A stretch of DNA of 53,852 bases, from positions 1-53,852 of the forward strand of contig NZ_BAGH01000059.1 in assembly GCF_000308715.1 (NCBI RefSeq). Reading direction: 5' to 3'. The notes below the pieces were generated by a model, which searched no databases, was not told the DNA's origin, and was given only the letters and a program-made list of their open reading frames with translations. Position numbers and translations under genes: made by a program. Below are positions 41,647 through 51,700 of this stretch, one piece after another (within the stretch, counting starts at the first letter, position 1; every line of letters starts with the position of its first letter). This DNA is from Nocardia tenerifensis NBRC 101015. Lineage in GTDB: Bacteria > Actinomycetota > Actinomycetes > Mycobacteriales > Mycobacteriaceae.

Positions 41647-43041
41647 TCACCCGGATGTAAGGTCGGCGGCGGGCAGGCTGACCGTCACCACCAAGCCGTG
41701 CGGCTGCGCCGACTCGACGAACAGCAGGCCGTCGTGCTGCGCCGCCAGGGTGGCGGCGATCGGCAGGCCGAGCCCGGAGCCGCCGGACGCGGCCGCCGCG
41801 CCGCGGAAGAACCTCGTGGTGAGCAGGTCGATCTCCTCCGGCGAGACGCCGACGCCGGTGTCGGCGACCGCGACGACCACCGACTCCGCCTCCCGGTCGA
41901 CCGATACCGTGGTGCTCGCGCCCGCCCCGGCGTAGCGGGCCGAATTGCTCAGTGCCACATCGAGAATCTGGGCGAGGACGCTGCCGGGAAGGTTTGCTCG
42001 CGCGGCGTCGACCAGCGGCTCGAAGGTCAGGGTGAGGTCCGCGCGGACGAAGGCGGCGTGCCAGGCGGCGACGCGGTCCGCGGCCACCCGCACGGCATCG
42101 CATCCGGCGGGGCTAGCGGCGTCCGCGCCGGTCCGCTCCCCCTCCTCGGCGTCGGCGACCGCGCTGGCGAGCAACCCGTCCAGCAGCTCGGTCAGCCGAT
42201 CCACCTCGCTCACCACGCTGACGAAGGTGTCGGCGGCGCGGTCGGCCGCGAGCATGGGCTGCAGGGCCTGGAGCCGAACCGCCAGCGCCGCAAGCGGATT
42301 GCGCAGCGAGTGCGCCGTGTCGACGACGTGCCTGCGCTCGGCGGCGGCCAGCGCGGCCACCGCGCGCGTCACCGACTCGACCCCGGCGGCCAGCTGCAGG
42401 ATCTCGGGCGGCCCCCCGCTCATCGGCGGCCGCCGGGGCGGAACGCGGTGGGCGGGCAGGGTCGAGGTGAGCGCGTCGACCTCGCGCAGCAGGCCGGACA
42501 CCGGGCGCAGGATCCAACCCGACACCAGCAGCGCCAGCCCGGAGAACACGAGCAGCGCCGTCGCGGTGCCGCAGGCCAATTGGGTCCAGCGGACGAGGAT
42601 CTGGGTGCGGGTCACCGACGTCGAGACGGCGATCACCACGACGCCGCCCGCCTGCGGTGGCGTGCCGATCGGCTGCGCGACCAGCATCGGCTCGGTGTTC
42701 CACGGATAGAGCGAGCGGGGCAGTTCGAGCCAGTGGCGTGCCTGGGTCGCCGCGCGTACCCGCTCGTCTTGGCCGTCCATTCCCACCGCGCACAGCACCG
42801 TGTCGTCGGCGGCGCGCACGAGGACGCCGTTGCCGGTGCCGTCGCGGTAGCGCTGCGCCTCCTCGCACAGGTGCGCCGGATCCGTCGCGGCGAGGACACC
42901 GAATCGATGGGCGTCCTGGACGCGCTCGATCACCAGGCCGCGGGTGCGGCTCGCGGCCAGCTCACCGCCGATGCCGACGGCGAAGCAGATCATGCACAGG
43001 GCCGCCAAGGCGGTGAAGGCGGTGACCAGCCGGGCGCGCAC
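41647..43041 (-). CDS. Sensor histidine kinase
   Basis: A 464-aa membrane sensor kinase. A first membrane helix at residues 5-28 and a second near 148-170 flank an extracytoplasmic sensing domain of about 120 residues. Then follow a HAMP-like segment and the H-box HSLRNPL with phosphorylated His244. The ATP-binding domain has an N-box (LSNSARYA), G1 (DTGVGV) and G2 (GSGLGLPI). Start is the GTG at 43041, 12 bases after the stop of the response regulator gene, so the two are one unit. The WXG100 gene and the giant gene follow in the same direction, which suggests control of effector expression. The signal sensed is unknown. Confidence 0.9.
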   Translation of the reverse strand: MRARLVTAFTALAALCMICFAVGIGGELAASRTRGLVIERVQDAHRFGVLAATDPAHLCEEAQRYRDGTGNGVLVRAADDTVLCAVGMDGQDERVRAATQARHWLELPRSLYPWNTEPMLVAQPIGTPPQAGGVVVIAVSTSVTRTQILVRWTQLACGTATALLVFSGLALLVSGWILRPVSGLLREVDALTSTLPAHRVPPRRPPMSGGPPEILQLAAGVESVTRAVAALAAAERRHVVDTAHSLRNPLAALAVRLQALQPMLAADRAADTFVSVVSEVDRLTELLDGLLASAVADAEEGERTGADAASPAGCDAVRVAADRVAAWHAAFVRADLTLTFEPLVDAARANLPGSVLAQILDVALSNSARYAGAGASTTVSVDREAESVVVAVADTGVGVSPEEIDLLTTRFFRGAAAASGGSGLGLPIAATLAAQHDGLLFVESAQPHGLVVTVSLPAADLTSG

Positions 43042-43053
43042 GCGGCGGCCTGC

Positions 43054-43716
43054 TCAGCGGGACCAGCGGTAGCCGAAGCCGTGGATCGTGATGATCAATC
43101 CCGGTCGGTTCAGCTTGGCCCGCAACGCCCCCATGTGAACATCTAGTGAACGAGAGGTCGAGGGGGTCTTCTCGCCCCAGACCTCGGTCATGATCTTGTC
43201 GCGCCCCACCGCGACGCCCGCGTGCTCGGCCAGCACCCTGGCGACGGCGAACTCCTTCTGCGTCAACGCTATCGGCGCCCCGGCGACCTCGACCGAGCGC
43301 GCCGCGAGATCCACCTTGACGTCCCCGGCGAGCACGACTTCGGGGCCGGATTCGGTTGTCCGGCAGCGGCGCACGATGGATTCGAGCCGGGCGGCCAGCT
43401 CGCCGACCCGCGGCGGTTTGATGATGTAGTCGTCCGCGCCGGCGCGCAGGCAGGACACGGCGGAGTACTCGTCGTCCTCGGCGGTGAGCACGACGACGGG
43501 AACGTCGCTGACCTTGCGCAACTGGCGCAGCACGAGATAACCGTTGAGATCGGGCAGGCCGAGGTCGAGGATGACCGCGTCGTAGGAGGTGTAGGAGGTC
43601 AGCAGGTCGAGCCCGTGGGACAGGTGGTCGACGGCGCCGAAACCATGCGCGCGCAGTCCGTCGATGACGGCCTCGGCCACCCCAACATCGTCTTCCACGA
43701 CCACGACACGTAGCAA
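43054..43716 (-). CDS. OmpR-family response regulator
   Basis: A 220-aa regulator. The receiver domain has the phosphorylated Asp51 in VILDLGLPD, acidic residues in VVEDD, and the conserved Lys in YIIKPP. The C-terminal winged helix has LTQKEFAVARVLAEH, then DVHMGALRAKL and GFGYRW, typical of OmpR/PhoB regulators. I prefer the TTG at 43716, preceded by GGAAAGGG, over the TTG at 43734; both are weak start codons. The kinase gene follows at once. Confidence 0.9.
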   Translation of the reverse strand: MLRVVVVEDDVGVAEAVIDGLRAHGFGAVDHLSHGLDLLTSYTSYDAVILDLGLPDLNGYLVLRQLRKVSDVPVVVLTAEDDEYSAVSCLRAGADDYIIKPPRVGELAARLESIVRRCRTTESGPEVVLAGDVKVDLAARSVEVAGAPIALTQKEFAVARVLAEHAGVAVGRDKIMTEVWGEKTPSTSRSLDVHMGALRAKLNRPGLIITIHGFGYRWSR

Positions 43717-43796
43717 CCCGGCCCTTTCCCGCAACCCAAGGTCAATCCGACCGGTAAGTGAGGGTACCGCAGGCTCGAGCCAACTCGGCCGTTACG

Positions 43797-44156
43797 TCAT
43801 GCCGTGGCTTGGGGCGCGGCCGTCCGTGCGTTGTTCGCGGGCATGGGCGCGAGAGCCATCGGCGGGTAGCCGGCCATGCGCGGGGCGGGCGGCAGGCTGG
43901 GGAACCGCTTGCGCAGACCGCTCAGCTGGCGATAGATCTCCCTGAGCTCCTCATGCAGCGCGCCGAGCTCCTCGTGCAGCTGCTCGGCCTCCTCCAGCAG
44001 CGTCGCCCGGAACAGCCTGCCCTGCTCGAGCTGCGCCCGCTCGGCCCGTACCCGCGCCAGCGCCTCCTCGGCCGACGTCCGGGACGAGGCCCGTCGCGCC
44101 GCGCCCGCCCGTCCGCCGGCGCGCTGGGCGGTGCTGCTGAATTCGGTATTCCGCAT
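43797..44156 (-). CDS. Small coiled-coil protein of unknown function
   Basis: A 119-aa protein. Residues 27-85 are a highly charged helix rich in Glu, Leu and Arg with heptad spacing (QLEQGRLFRATLLEEAEQLH), likely a coiled coil; the ends are Ala/Pro-rich and disordered. No signal peptide or membrane segment. ATG at 44156 with AAAGG upstream. It precedes the response regulator by 80 bases in the same direction. I do not recognise the family; a T7SS accessory role is only suggested by position. Confidence 0.55.
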   Translation of the reverse strand: MRNTEFSSTAQRAGGRAGAARRASSRTSAEEALARVRAERAQLEQGRLFRATLLEEAEQLHEELGALHEELREIYRQLSGLRKRFPSLPPAPRMAGYPPMALAPMPANNARTAAPQATA

Positions 44157-44195
44157 GGCAGATCCGGCCTTTCGGTAAGTCTTCGCCTGACAATT

Positions 44196-44282
44196 ATGGA
44201 CACAATTCCGAATTCGTCAACGGCGTTCGGAGAGAATTTGCAACGACTTAGGTACTACAAAGCCCAGGCACAGAATCTTTAG
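44196..44282 (+). pseudogene. 28-codon fragment resembling the start of an XRE-type regulator
   Basis: A short open frame gives FGENLQRLRYYKAQAQNL and then TAG. FGxNLxRLRxxKxxxQ is the standard opening of XRE helix-turn-helix proteins. The rest is not found downstream. No clear ribosome binding site. It lies in a more A+T-rich 284-bp gap. Confidence 0.3.
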
Positions 44283-44440
44283 AAGCTCTTGAGGTTTTAT
44301 CATAATCTTGATTTTCCTGGTAAGCATGCGCTCACCTGGGCAAACGCGCGTGCAGAAGGCAGCAGAAATCCCGCGTTGAGAAATACGCAACGCCATGCGA
44401 AAGGCGCGTCCCGAATTAAGCGAGACACGTGTTACGGCAT

Positions 44441-46027
44441 TTACCGAGCCGTGTTCGATTTCCTCGACAGCACGCTCGCGACGAGCATGACGACCACGAC
44501 AACGGCGACGACCGCGATGGTGGCGAGCAATCCGTCGCCGTATCCGCCGACAAAGGCGTTGCGAACCGCGACGGCCAGCGGCACGCCGTGCTGATCGCCC
44601 GCGAGCGTGACCGCCCGCACCCCGTCACCGACCGGATCGCGACCGATGCCCGCGCCGCCGACGGCGAGCACGTCGGCGGGGACGATGAAGCGGTTTCGAT
44701 AGCCGTGGTCGACGAGTCCGCCGACGATCGCCGCCCCGAGCAGCCCGCTCAGCTGCACGAGTATCAGCTGTGCGCCCCAAGGGATTCCGGTGCGCGAGGC
44801 CGCGTGCGCGGCGCTCACCACCTCCAGCGCGATGCCGAGCACGAGGGCGCAGCCGAGGCCGGTCACCGTCACCATGGCGACGAGCGGGGCCAGGTCGCCG
44901 GGCTCGCCCGCGGTCAGGCCGATCGCGAGCCCGTCCATGATCGCGGTCGAGCCGATGATCACCGCGGCGACGACGCACCCCGCCCGATGCAGTGCCGCAC
45001 CGACTTTCGCGCCGATCGCCGTCGCGACGCACGCGGGCAGGAACAGGGCGAGGCCCGCGACCACCGGCACGCGGCCCCCGAGCACCTGGAGATATTGAAT
45101 GACCAGGTACACCATGCCGAACATCGCCACGATCGAGGTGCCGAGCGCCAGCATGACCAGCCGCACCCGCGGCTCGGCGCTCACCAGCCAGTCGTGCGGC
45201 AGCGAGCCACCGCGCCGAATCACGGCCGCGACCACCGCGAGCGCCACGCCGACGCCGAGCGCGATCGCGAAACCCGAAGAGGTCCAACCCCATTTGGGCG
45301 CCTGATACAGCGCGAGCGCGAGCGACCCGGCCGAGAGCGTCGTCGTGGCGACGGCGGGCCAGTCGACCGGGCTCGCCGGGTCGGCCGGGATGCCGGGCAC
45401 GATCGCGAGCACCCCGATCAGCACCACGACATCCGCCATGGCCAGCCCGGCCATCACATACGGCCACCACACCTGGTTCAGGACCACGGCGGTCAACAGC
45501 AGCGTCGACATCACGCCCGCCGCGGAGCAGCCCGCCCACGCGGTGACCGCCCGCGCCCGGCCGCTGCCCTCGCCGTAGACGAGCACGACCAGCGCCAGCG
45601 TCGCGGGCAGAATGGCCGCGGCGCCCGCGCCCATGGTCGTTCGCGCGACGAGCAAGGCGAGCGGGGTATCGGGGCAGACCAGATGGATCACCGCGCCGGC
45701 TAGATAAAGGACAAAGCCGCCGACGATCACCCGCTTCGCGCCGAGTCGATCAGCGAGCGCGCCGCCCACCAGCAGGAACGCGACGTAGGCGACCGCGTGC
45801 GCCGCGGGCAACCACAGCGATATCGCCATGTCGGGCCGGTGTCCGAGCTGCCGGAGCAGGCTCTGCACCGCGATGGTCTGCAACGCGGTGTCTCCGCTGA
45901 TCAAAGCCGCTGCCGCGCAGAGGGTAAGCAGTACCATCCGGCGGCGCCGGGGGCCGAGATGCATCGGCTCGGCGCCGGTGTTCGCCGTGCGCGTGGTCCG
46001 CGCGGGCGGGTCCATCTCGACAATCAT
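44441..46027 (-). CDS. MFS transporter of the DHA2 (14-helix) type
   Basis: A 528-aa membrane transporter. About fourteen hydrophobic helices run from residue 33 to the C-terminus. The loop GGALADRLGAKRV near residue 88 is the MFS signature between helices 2 and 3. The size and helix count fit the DHA2 drug:proton antiporter group. ATG at 46027 with AGAGGG six bases upstream; a GTG one codon earlier is possible. It lies 48 bases after the aspartase-like gene in the same direction, likely one operon, so it may export an amino or dicarboxylic acid or a drug; the substrate is unknown. Confidence 0.88.
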   Translation of the reverse strand: MIVEMDPPARTTRTANTGAEPMHLGPRRRRMVLLTLCAAAALISGDTALQTIAVQSLLRQLGHRPDMAISLWLPAAHAVAYVAFLLVGGALADRLGAKRVIVGGFVLYLAGAVIHLVCPDTPLALLVARTTMGAGAAAILPATLALVVLVYGEGSGRARAVTAWAGCSAAGVMSTLLLTAVVLNQVWWPYVMAGLAMADVVVLIGVLAIVPGIPADPASPVDWPAVATTTLSAGSLALALYQAPKWGWTSSGFAIALGVGVALAVVAAVIRRGGSLPHDWLVSAEPRVRLVMLALGTSIVAMFGMVYLVIQYLQVLGGRVPVVAGLALFLPACVATAIGAKVGAALHRAGCVVAAVIIGSTAIMDGLAIGLTAGEPGDLAPLVAMVTVTGLGCALVLGIALEVVSAAHAASRTGIPWGAQLILVQLSGLLGAAIVGGLVDHGYRNRFIVPADVLAVGGAGIGRDPVGDGVRAVTLAGDQHGVPLAVAVRNAFVGGYGDGLLATIAVVAVVVVVMLVASVLSRKSNTAR

Positions 46028-46039
46028 CACGTGCCCTCT

Positions 46040-46078
46040 GTCCAGCCCCGGACATCAGATGTCCAACCCCGGACATCA
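46040..46078. repeat. Short tandem repeat between aspA-like and MFS genes
   Basis: GTCCAGCCCCGGACATCA at 46040-46057 recurs at 46061-46078 with one difference, 21 bases apart. The second copy includes the stop codon of the upstream gene. Each copy reads TGATGTCCGGGG on the minus strand. Confidence 0.7.
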
Positions 46079-47521
46079 AAATACCCGGTCCGGCGCGACG
46101 AGGTGCGGGTCGGCGGCGGTCAGCGGCGGCAACCCCGCCAGTCTGCGGACGGAGAGCAACTCGTCGACCTGGTCGCGGGTCAGCAGGCCCTCGGCGACCA
46201 CGATGTCGGCGATGGCCTGGCCGGTCGCGAGGGCCTGCGCGGCCACCCGCGCGCACGTCTTGTAGCCGAGGTGCGGCGACAGCGCGGTGACGATGCCGAT
46301 GGAGTTGTGCACGCCCTCGGCGAGATGCCCGCGGTTGGCGGTGATTCCGGCGACGCAGTCCGCGCCGAGGGTGTCGACGGCGGCGCTCAGGTGGGTGAGC
46401 GACTTGAGCATGCTGTAGACGATGACCGGCTCGAACGCGTTGAGCTGGAGCTGCCCGGCCTCGGCCGCCATGGTGACGGTCATGTCGTTACCGATCACCT
46501 CGAAGGCCACCTGGTTCACCAGCTCGGGGATCACCGGGTTCACCTTGCCGGGCATGATCGACGAGCCCGCCTGTACCGCAGGCAGATTGATCTCACGCAG
46601 ACCGGCCACCGGACCGGAGGAGACGAGCCGCAGATCGTTGCAGATCTTGGACAGCTTCACCGCGACCCGCTTGAGAATCCCCGAGACCTGGACGAAGGCG
46701 CCGCAGTCCTGGGTCGCCTCGATCGGGTCGGCCGCCCGGACGACCGGCTCGCCGGACAGCTCGGCCAGGTAGCGGCAGGCCAGTTCCGGATAGTCGGGGT
46801 GTCCGTTGATGCCGGTGCCGATGGCGGTGCCCCCGAGGTGGCACTCCAGCAGCAGCATCGCGCCCTCGGCGAGCCGGGCCCGGTCCTCGCGGACCATGGT
46901 GGCGTAGGTGCCGAACTCCTGGCCGAGGGTCATCGGCACCGCGTCCTGCAACTGGGTGCGCCCCATCTTGATCACGTCGGCGAACTCGACCGCCTTGCGC
47001 TGGAATTCGTCGGCGAGGTCGCCGAGGGCGGCGCTGAGGATTCGGATGTGGGCGACCAGGGCCAGCTTGATGGCGGTCGGGTAGACGTCGTTGGTGGACT
47101 GGCCGAGGTTGACGTGCGTCAACGGGTCGAGCTCGGCGTAGTCGCCGCGCTCGAAGCCGAGCAGTTCCAGCGCGCGGTTGGCGATCACCTCGTTGGCGTT
47201 CATGTTCGACGAGGTGCCGGCCCCGCCCTGGATCAGGTCGATGGGGAATTGGTCGAGCAGGTTTCCCGACCGCAGTTCGGCGCAGGCGGCCACGATGGCG
47301 TCGGCCCTGCGCCGGTCGAGCAGGCCCAGGTCGCGATTGGCCTGGCACGCGGCCTGTTTCACGGTGGCCAGCGCGGCTACCAGAGCGGGGTAGGTGCTCA
47401 TCGGCGAGCCGGTGACCCGGAAGTTCGCCATCGCCCGCGCCGTGTGGACGCCGTAGTACGCCTCGGCGGGCACGCGGAGCTCGCCGAGCGAGTCCTTCTC
47501 GACGCGGGTTTCGACGGACAT
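46076..47521 (-). CDS. aspA: Aspartate ammonia-lyase / fumarase-family lyase
   Basis: A 481-aa enzyme of the aspartase/fumarase superfamily, which forms fumarate by eliminating ammonia from aspartate or water from malate. Key blocks are TSSNMNANEV, the THVNLGQSTNDVYPT segment, and the signature SSIMPGKVNP near residue 320 whose Ser is the catalytic base. Length and overall order fit class II aspartase better than fumarase, but the two are hard to separate by eye. The ATG at 47521 is chosen because GGAGGAA lies six bases upstream; an earlier ATG at 47551 lacks this. The MFS gene follows. Confidence 0.88.
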   Translation of the reverse strand: MSVETRVEKDSLGELRVPAEAYYGVHTARAMANFRVTGSPMSTYPALVAALATVKQAACQANRDLGLLDRRRADAIVAACAELRSGNLLDQFPIDLIQGGAGTSSNMNANEVIANRALELLGFERGDYAELDPLTHVNLGQSTNDVYPTAIKLALVAHIRILSAALGDLADEFQRKAVEFADVIKMGRTQLQDAVPMTLGQEFGTYATMVREDRARLAEGAMLLLECHLGGTAIGTGINGHPDYPELACRYLAELSGEPVVRAADPIEATQDCGAFVQVSGILKRVAVKLSKICNDLRLVSSGPVAGLREINLPAVQAGSSIMPGKVNPVIPELVNQVAFEVIGNDMTVTMAAEAGQLQLNAFEPVIVYSMLKSLTHLSAAVDTLGADCVAGITANRGHLAEGVHNSIGIVTALSPHLGYKTCARVAAQALATGQAIADIVVAEGLLTRDQVDELLSVRRLAGLPPLTAADPHLVAPDRVF

Positions 47522-48378
47522 CGGATTCCTCCAGGTGTTGGTGCTGTTCATCGGTGGTTCTTCACTGGGTCTGTTTGCGCATGGCAGCGGCGAGGTCGCG
47601 CGGCGTCGCCCGCGTGTGCTGATCGCGGCGTCCGTACAGGAGGGCGCTTCCGGCAGACCGCTTGTGCCGCGGCACTTCTCGGGGTCTGCCGTGCGGGGGC
47701 ATCGGGGTCGGCCCGCCGCGCTCCTGTCACGTCACACACGTCGTACGTCATCGTCAGCGGTGGAGTTCCAGGGGGTGCCGGGGGTGACTCGCGTGTGCGG
47801 GCAGGTTCACGGTCTCAGCGCCTCGGGGCAGCGGGCGTTCGCGTCTTTCGGAGCGCCATGGGTCGACGAAAGGCCATGCCGGCTAAGGGCTGTCATCTAT
47901 CGACCTTCCCGTGGCTCGATCATGCCATCGCAAGAAGAAACATACCGCTATCCAGCGGCTCATTCAAGAGCGGCACGTTGCTAGTCGCAATCATCCTCCG
48001 CCGCAGCGTTATTCCGGCGAGTTGACCAGTCCGCAGCCCCTCGAGCAGCGCGGACGAGCGCCGCCGGACGAGCTGTTCACCCGGCTGCCCGATGGCACAG
48101 CGGAGGTGACGCCCCGCGACTCGACTTGACCCGAGGGACCGGCCACGGCGGCGCGGGCAAGGCTGCTTCGACTGGGACGCGGCTGTGCACGATAACCGCC
48201 GCGAGGTCGACAGGCTTGTCGAACGCCATGTGAGAACCGTGGTCAATCGAGAGTCGACGTCCGGCGCCTTCCGCCGAATCTCTGGTCAGCGCAAGGGAAT
48301 CATGGTATCTACAAGTAGACGACATAGCGGCATAGGCATTTGCCGAACCTGGGGCACGATGAAGGCGAGGCGAGTAAT
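47522..48378. other. 857-bp stretch without a convincing gene
   Basis: Between the divergent aspA-like and second WXG100 genes. Open frames here are arginine-rich or overlap each other and look like chance. A nested inverted repeat lies at 47651-47691. The stretch should hold promoters for both directions. Confidence 0.55.
47651..47691. promoter_or_regulatory. Nested inverted repeat upstream of aspA-like gene
   Basis: CGGCAGACC (47651-47659) pairs with GGTCTGCCG (47683-47691), and between them GTGCCGCGGCAC (47664-47675) is a perfect 12-bp palindrome. It lies 130-170 bases upstream of the aspA-like start. It could be an operator pair or a leader structure. Confidence 0.45.
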
Positions 48379-48693
48379 TTGTCGGAAACAATCATCGTCA
48401 CCCCCGAAGACGTACGCGCGGGCGGCAATGAATTGATGGCGGCGAAGTCCGCATTCGAGACGGTTATGCGGACGCTCTCGGAAACCATCGACACCTACGG
48501 CCCGGAAACGTGGGGCAAGGATTCCTACGGCCGGGAATTCGCCGACGGCGAGCGCGGTTACCGCAGTTCCCGCAACAATCTGCTCAGCGGCGGCCGGGAT
48601 ATGGTGCGGACGGTCGGCGAATTCGGCACCGGACTGCTCCGCGCCGGAAACGCCGCCGAGGCAGCCGATTTCGGCAATTCCCACGCGTTCTGA
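48379..48693 (+). CDS. WXG100-family protein (second effector cassette)
   Basis: A 104-aa helical-hairpin protein with the turn ETWGKDSYG as its WXG motif near residue 45. Length fits the ESAT-6/CFP-10 group (about 100 aa). The TTG at 48379 is chosen because the product LSETIIVTPEDVR... matches the usual N-terminus; an upstream TTG at 48340 adds 13 unlike residues. It is nine bases before the effector-like gene and probably forms a pair with it for export. I see no clear YxxxD/E signal at its C-terminus. Confidence 0.8.
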   Translation: MSETIIVTPEDVRAGGNELMAAKSAFETVMRTLSETIDTYGPETWGKDSYGREFADGERGYRSSRNNLLSGGRDMVRTVGEFGTGLLRAGNAAEAADFGNSHAF

Positions 48694-48702
48694 CGGACGC
48701 CG

Positions 48703-51700
48703 ATGTCCCTGCATTGGCCGGAGGAACTGCGCTTCCTGACCTATGTCGTCGGCCAGGTGTGGCCGGACGGCGACGAAGACCGCATGTTCGCCATGGCCCA
48801 GGCCTGGCTCGACGCCGCGGAAAGCCTGGAGCGACAAGTGCTTCCGGTGGTTCGGACGGCCGAGGGTCGCACCCTGAGCGGCTACGGCTCCGGCGCGGGC
48901 CGGGAGCAGATCGCGGCGGCGCTGCATCAGCTGCAGGCCGGCGACCACTCGATCGAGCAGTTGGTCAAGGATTTCCAGCAGCTCGGCGCCTCCACCCGCA
49001 ACGCGGCCACCACGCTCGAGGCCACCAAACTGATGACGATCTTCGCGGTCACCATGCTGGCCGCGCAGATCGCCGGCGCGTGGCTGTGGCCGCCGACCGC
49101 GCCCGCCGTCGAGGCCGCCGCCATCGGGGCCACCCGCGCCACGCTGTACCGGGTGAGCAATCGCGCGCTCACCGCGCTCGGCAACATTCCGCATGTGGGC
49201 GAGTACCTGGTGAAGACGCTGCGGTACCTGCCTAGGCTCACCGACGAGCCGGGGCGCATCGCCGGGCTCGTCGCGAAACCGCCGACGGCGCTCGCCGCGC
49301 GGGCGACGCCCGGACTCTTCGAGACCTTCGTCAACGCCGGATTCCGGGCGACCACCGCGCGCACGCTGGCCGAATTGCCCGCCGACGCAGTGCAATTCCT
49401 CATCTCCAAGGCGGTCAACAACCTGATCTGGGCGGGCGGCCTCGACGTGACGATCCAGGGCATCCAGATGTCGAAGGGACATCGCGACGAGTTCAACGCC
49501 ACCCAGTTCGGGATGTCGGTCGCGGCCTCGACCGGCGGCTGGTACGCGGGCGCGCTCGTCGCGACCAATCTGAGCAAGTACGGCGCCAAGTTCCTGACCA
49601 GCCGGGGCAAGGATCCGACGGCGGGTTTCTGGGGCGCGGGGCTCGGCCTGGCGTCCGGCACGGTGCCGACGGTCGTCTCGACCCTGGTGGGCGGCGGTAT
49701 CGCCATGGGGTTCACCGGTTCGTTCGACCCGACCATCGGACTCATCGGGGCGCTGTCGGCCAACTCGCTGATCGGATCGCAGCGCGGCTATATCGGCATG
49801 CGCGGCGACGAGCCCGCGACGACCAGGGCCGAAGATGGTGCGACAGTGCACAATTCAGCGCGCTCGACCCCCGGAGCGGACGGACCGGCCAATCCGGGTC
49901 GTCCGCAGTCGCTCAAGTCCACCGAGGAGCTGATCTCGGAGATTCGCGGGCGCGACGATGCCGGGTATCAGGCGGCGCGGGCCCAGGACCGCGCGGCCGT
50001 GCGCGACGCCGAGCGCACGCCGGAGGGCGCACCCGTCAACCGGCGGGCCAATCGCGACGCGCACGTCAACGAACAGCGCAGCCAGATAAAGGAACTCGCC
50101 GACGCGCGGCGGGCCGTGCTCGACGCGGAACTGGCGAACGTCCGGGCGCGGGATCGCGCGGCGGCGGCGCCGGACGATCTGGCGACGCTCGAAAATGTCG
50201 CGCAGACCAGGCAGCGGCTGAACGAGGCCGTCGACGCCGATGCCGCGACTCGGGCGCGTATCCAGGCACGGCTGGACGCTGACGGCCGGCAGCGGGTGAA
50301 GGTCGAACAGCCTGGAGCGGACGACCATAGCTCGGTCGTCAGTCAGCGCCGGTCGGACACCGCCGATCAGAGCCGGTCGGACGCCACCGAGCAACACCGG
50401 CCGGACACCGCCGATCAGCACCGATCGGACGCCACCGAGCAACACCGGCCGGACACCGCCGATCAGCACCGATCGGACGCCACCGAGCAACACCGGCCGG
50501 ACGCCACCGAGCAACACCGATCCGGGAACGGCGATCGGCACCGATCCGGGAACGCCGATCGGCACCGGTCGGAAACCGACGATCAGCACCGGCCGGACAC
50601 CGACGATCAGCGCCGGTCGCAGGTCGACGATGAGCACGGCCGCGTTTCCGCGCCTACGCCGAGAACTCACCCTGACGGCGACGCCTCTGCGAATTCCGTT
50701 CCAGGACGGCGTGGTTCGACGGATGACAACGAATCCCTCGAATCGGCGGGGAGCCACGCGAACTCCGACGGAGACCACCCGACCGCAAGCCGAGGTCGAA
50801 ACTCGGGCCCGCGGACTCCGGCCGGCGAATCCGAGATCGTCACGGCTCCGATCGGACCGACGCACAACCGCACGCCTTCGCACGCCGACTCGAGCGACAG
50901 CGTCCCCTCCCGTATCGACCTCGAGCCCGGCGGCGCACAGCGGCCCGCGCGGGGCGAGGACCCCACTATGACCGCACTCCGAAACAAACTGAGCGCGGCC
51001 GAATCTCGCATCGCGACCCTGCGGGACGCGGACACCCAGGTCGCCACGGCGCACCGGCGCGCGCAGGCGCGAGGACTGGACGACGTGGTGGCGCAGCGCG
51101 CCATGCATCGAGATGCCTTGGCGGAGGCCAAAACCGTCAGAGAGACGACCAGAAGCGAGCTGAACCAGGCGCGCACCGCGCACGCCGACGCGCCCGACGA
51201 GCAGAAGGCCGCGCTCCAGCAGCGGATCGGTGAACTGGAGAGCACACTGCGCGCCCAAGACCGCACCATCGCGGACGAGACCGCGCACCTGGCCGTCCTC
51301 GACCGGCAGCTCACCAGGGCCAGCACCGACCTGGACACGGCGATCCGCACCCGCGAGCAGGCCGCGGCCGATGTCCGCCGGTCGATGACCGAGCTCGAGG
51401 ACGCCGGTCGCGCGGCAGCGTCCGCCGGCGCCGCACACCCCGCCGCCCCCGCCCGCACCGGTGCGACACACCCCTTCGAGGAGCTCGCGCAGCTACAGCG
51501 CGAGGTCGACCAGCGCCGCAACGAGGTGGACCTGTCACAGACGAACCACGACGAGCTGGCGCGGGCGTCCGGGGCCACCGAGCGCCGTATCGAGCAGGAG
51601 CGCAACGACTTCGACGCCGGCCTCCGTACCGAACGCTCGATGATCGACGGCGGTTATATGAGCGGGAAGCCGAAGTCCAGGAAGCTCCCGCTCGCCCACG

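Noticed and set aside
47548..47751. 67-residue minus-strand frame ending at the upstream aspA ATG
   Set aside because: It overlaps ATGA with 47551, which hinted at a leader peptide, but the protein is Arg/Ala/Pro-rich and the true lyase start is more likely at 47521.
45797..48025. 742-residue plus-strand frame
   Set aside because: Antisense to the aspartase-like and MFS genes; no motif.
50340..50640. Regular repeats as a possible CRISPR array
   Set aside because: The 24/48-bp units are contiguous, in frame and code for protein; there are no unique spacers.
49855..51471. 538-residue minus-strand frame opposite the second effector
   Set aside because: Its repeats (VRPVLIGG type) are the antisense reading of the effector's 48-bp repeats.
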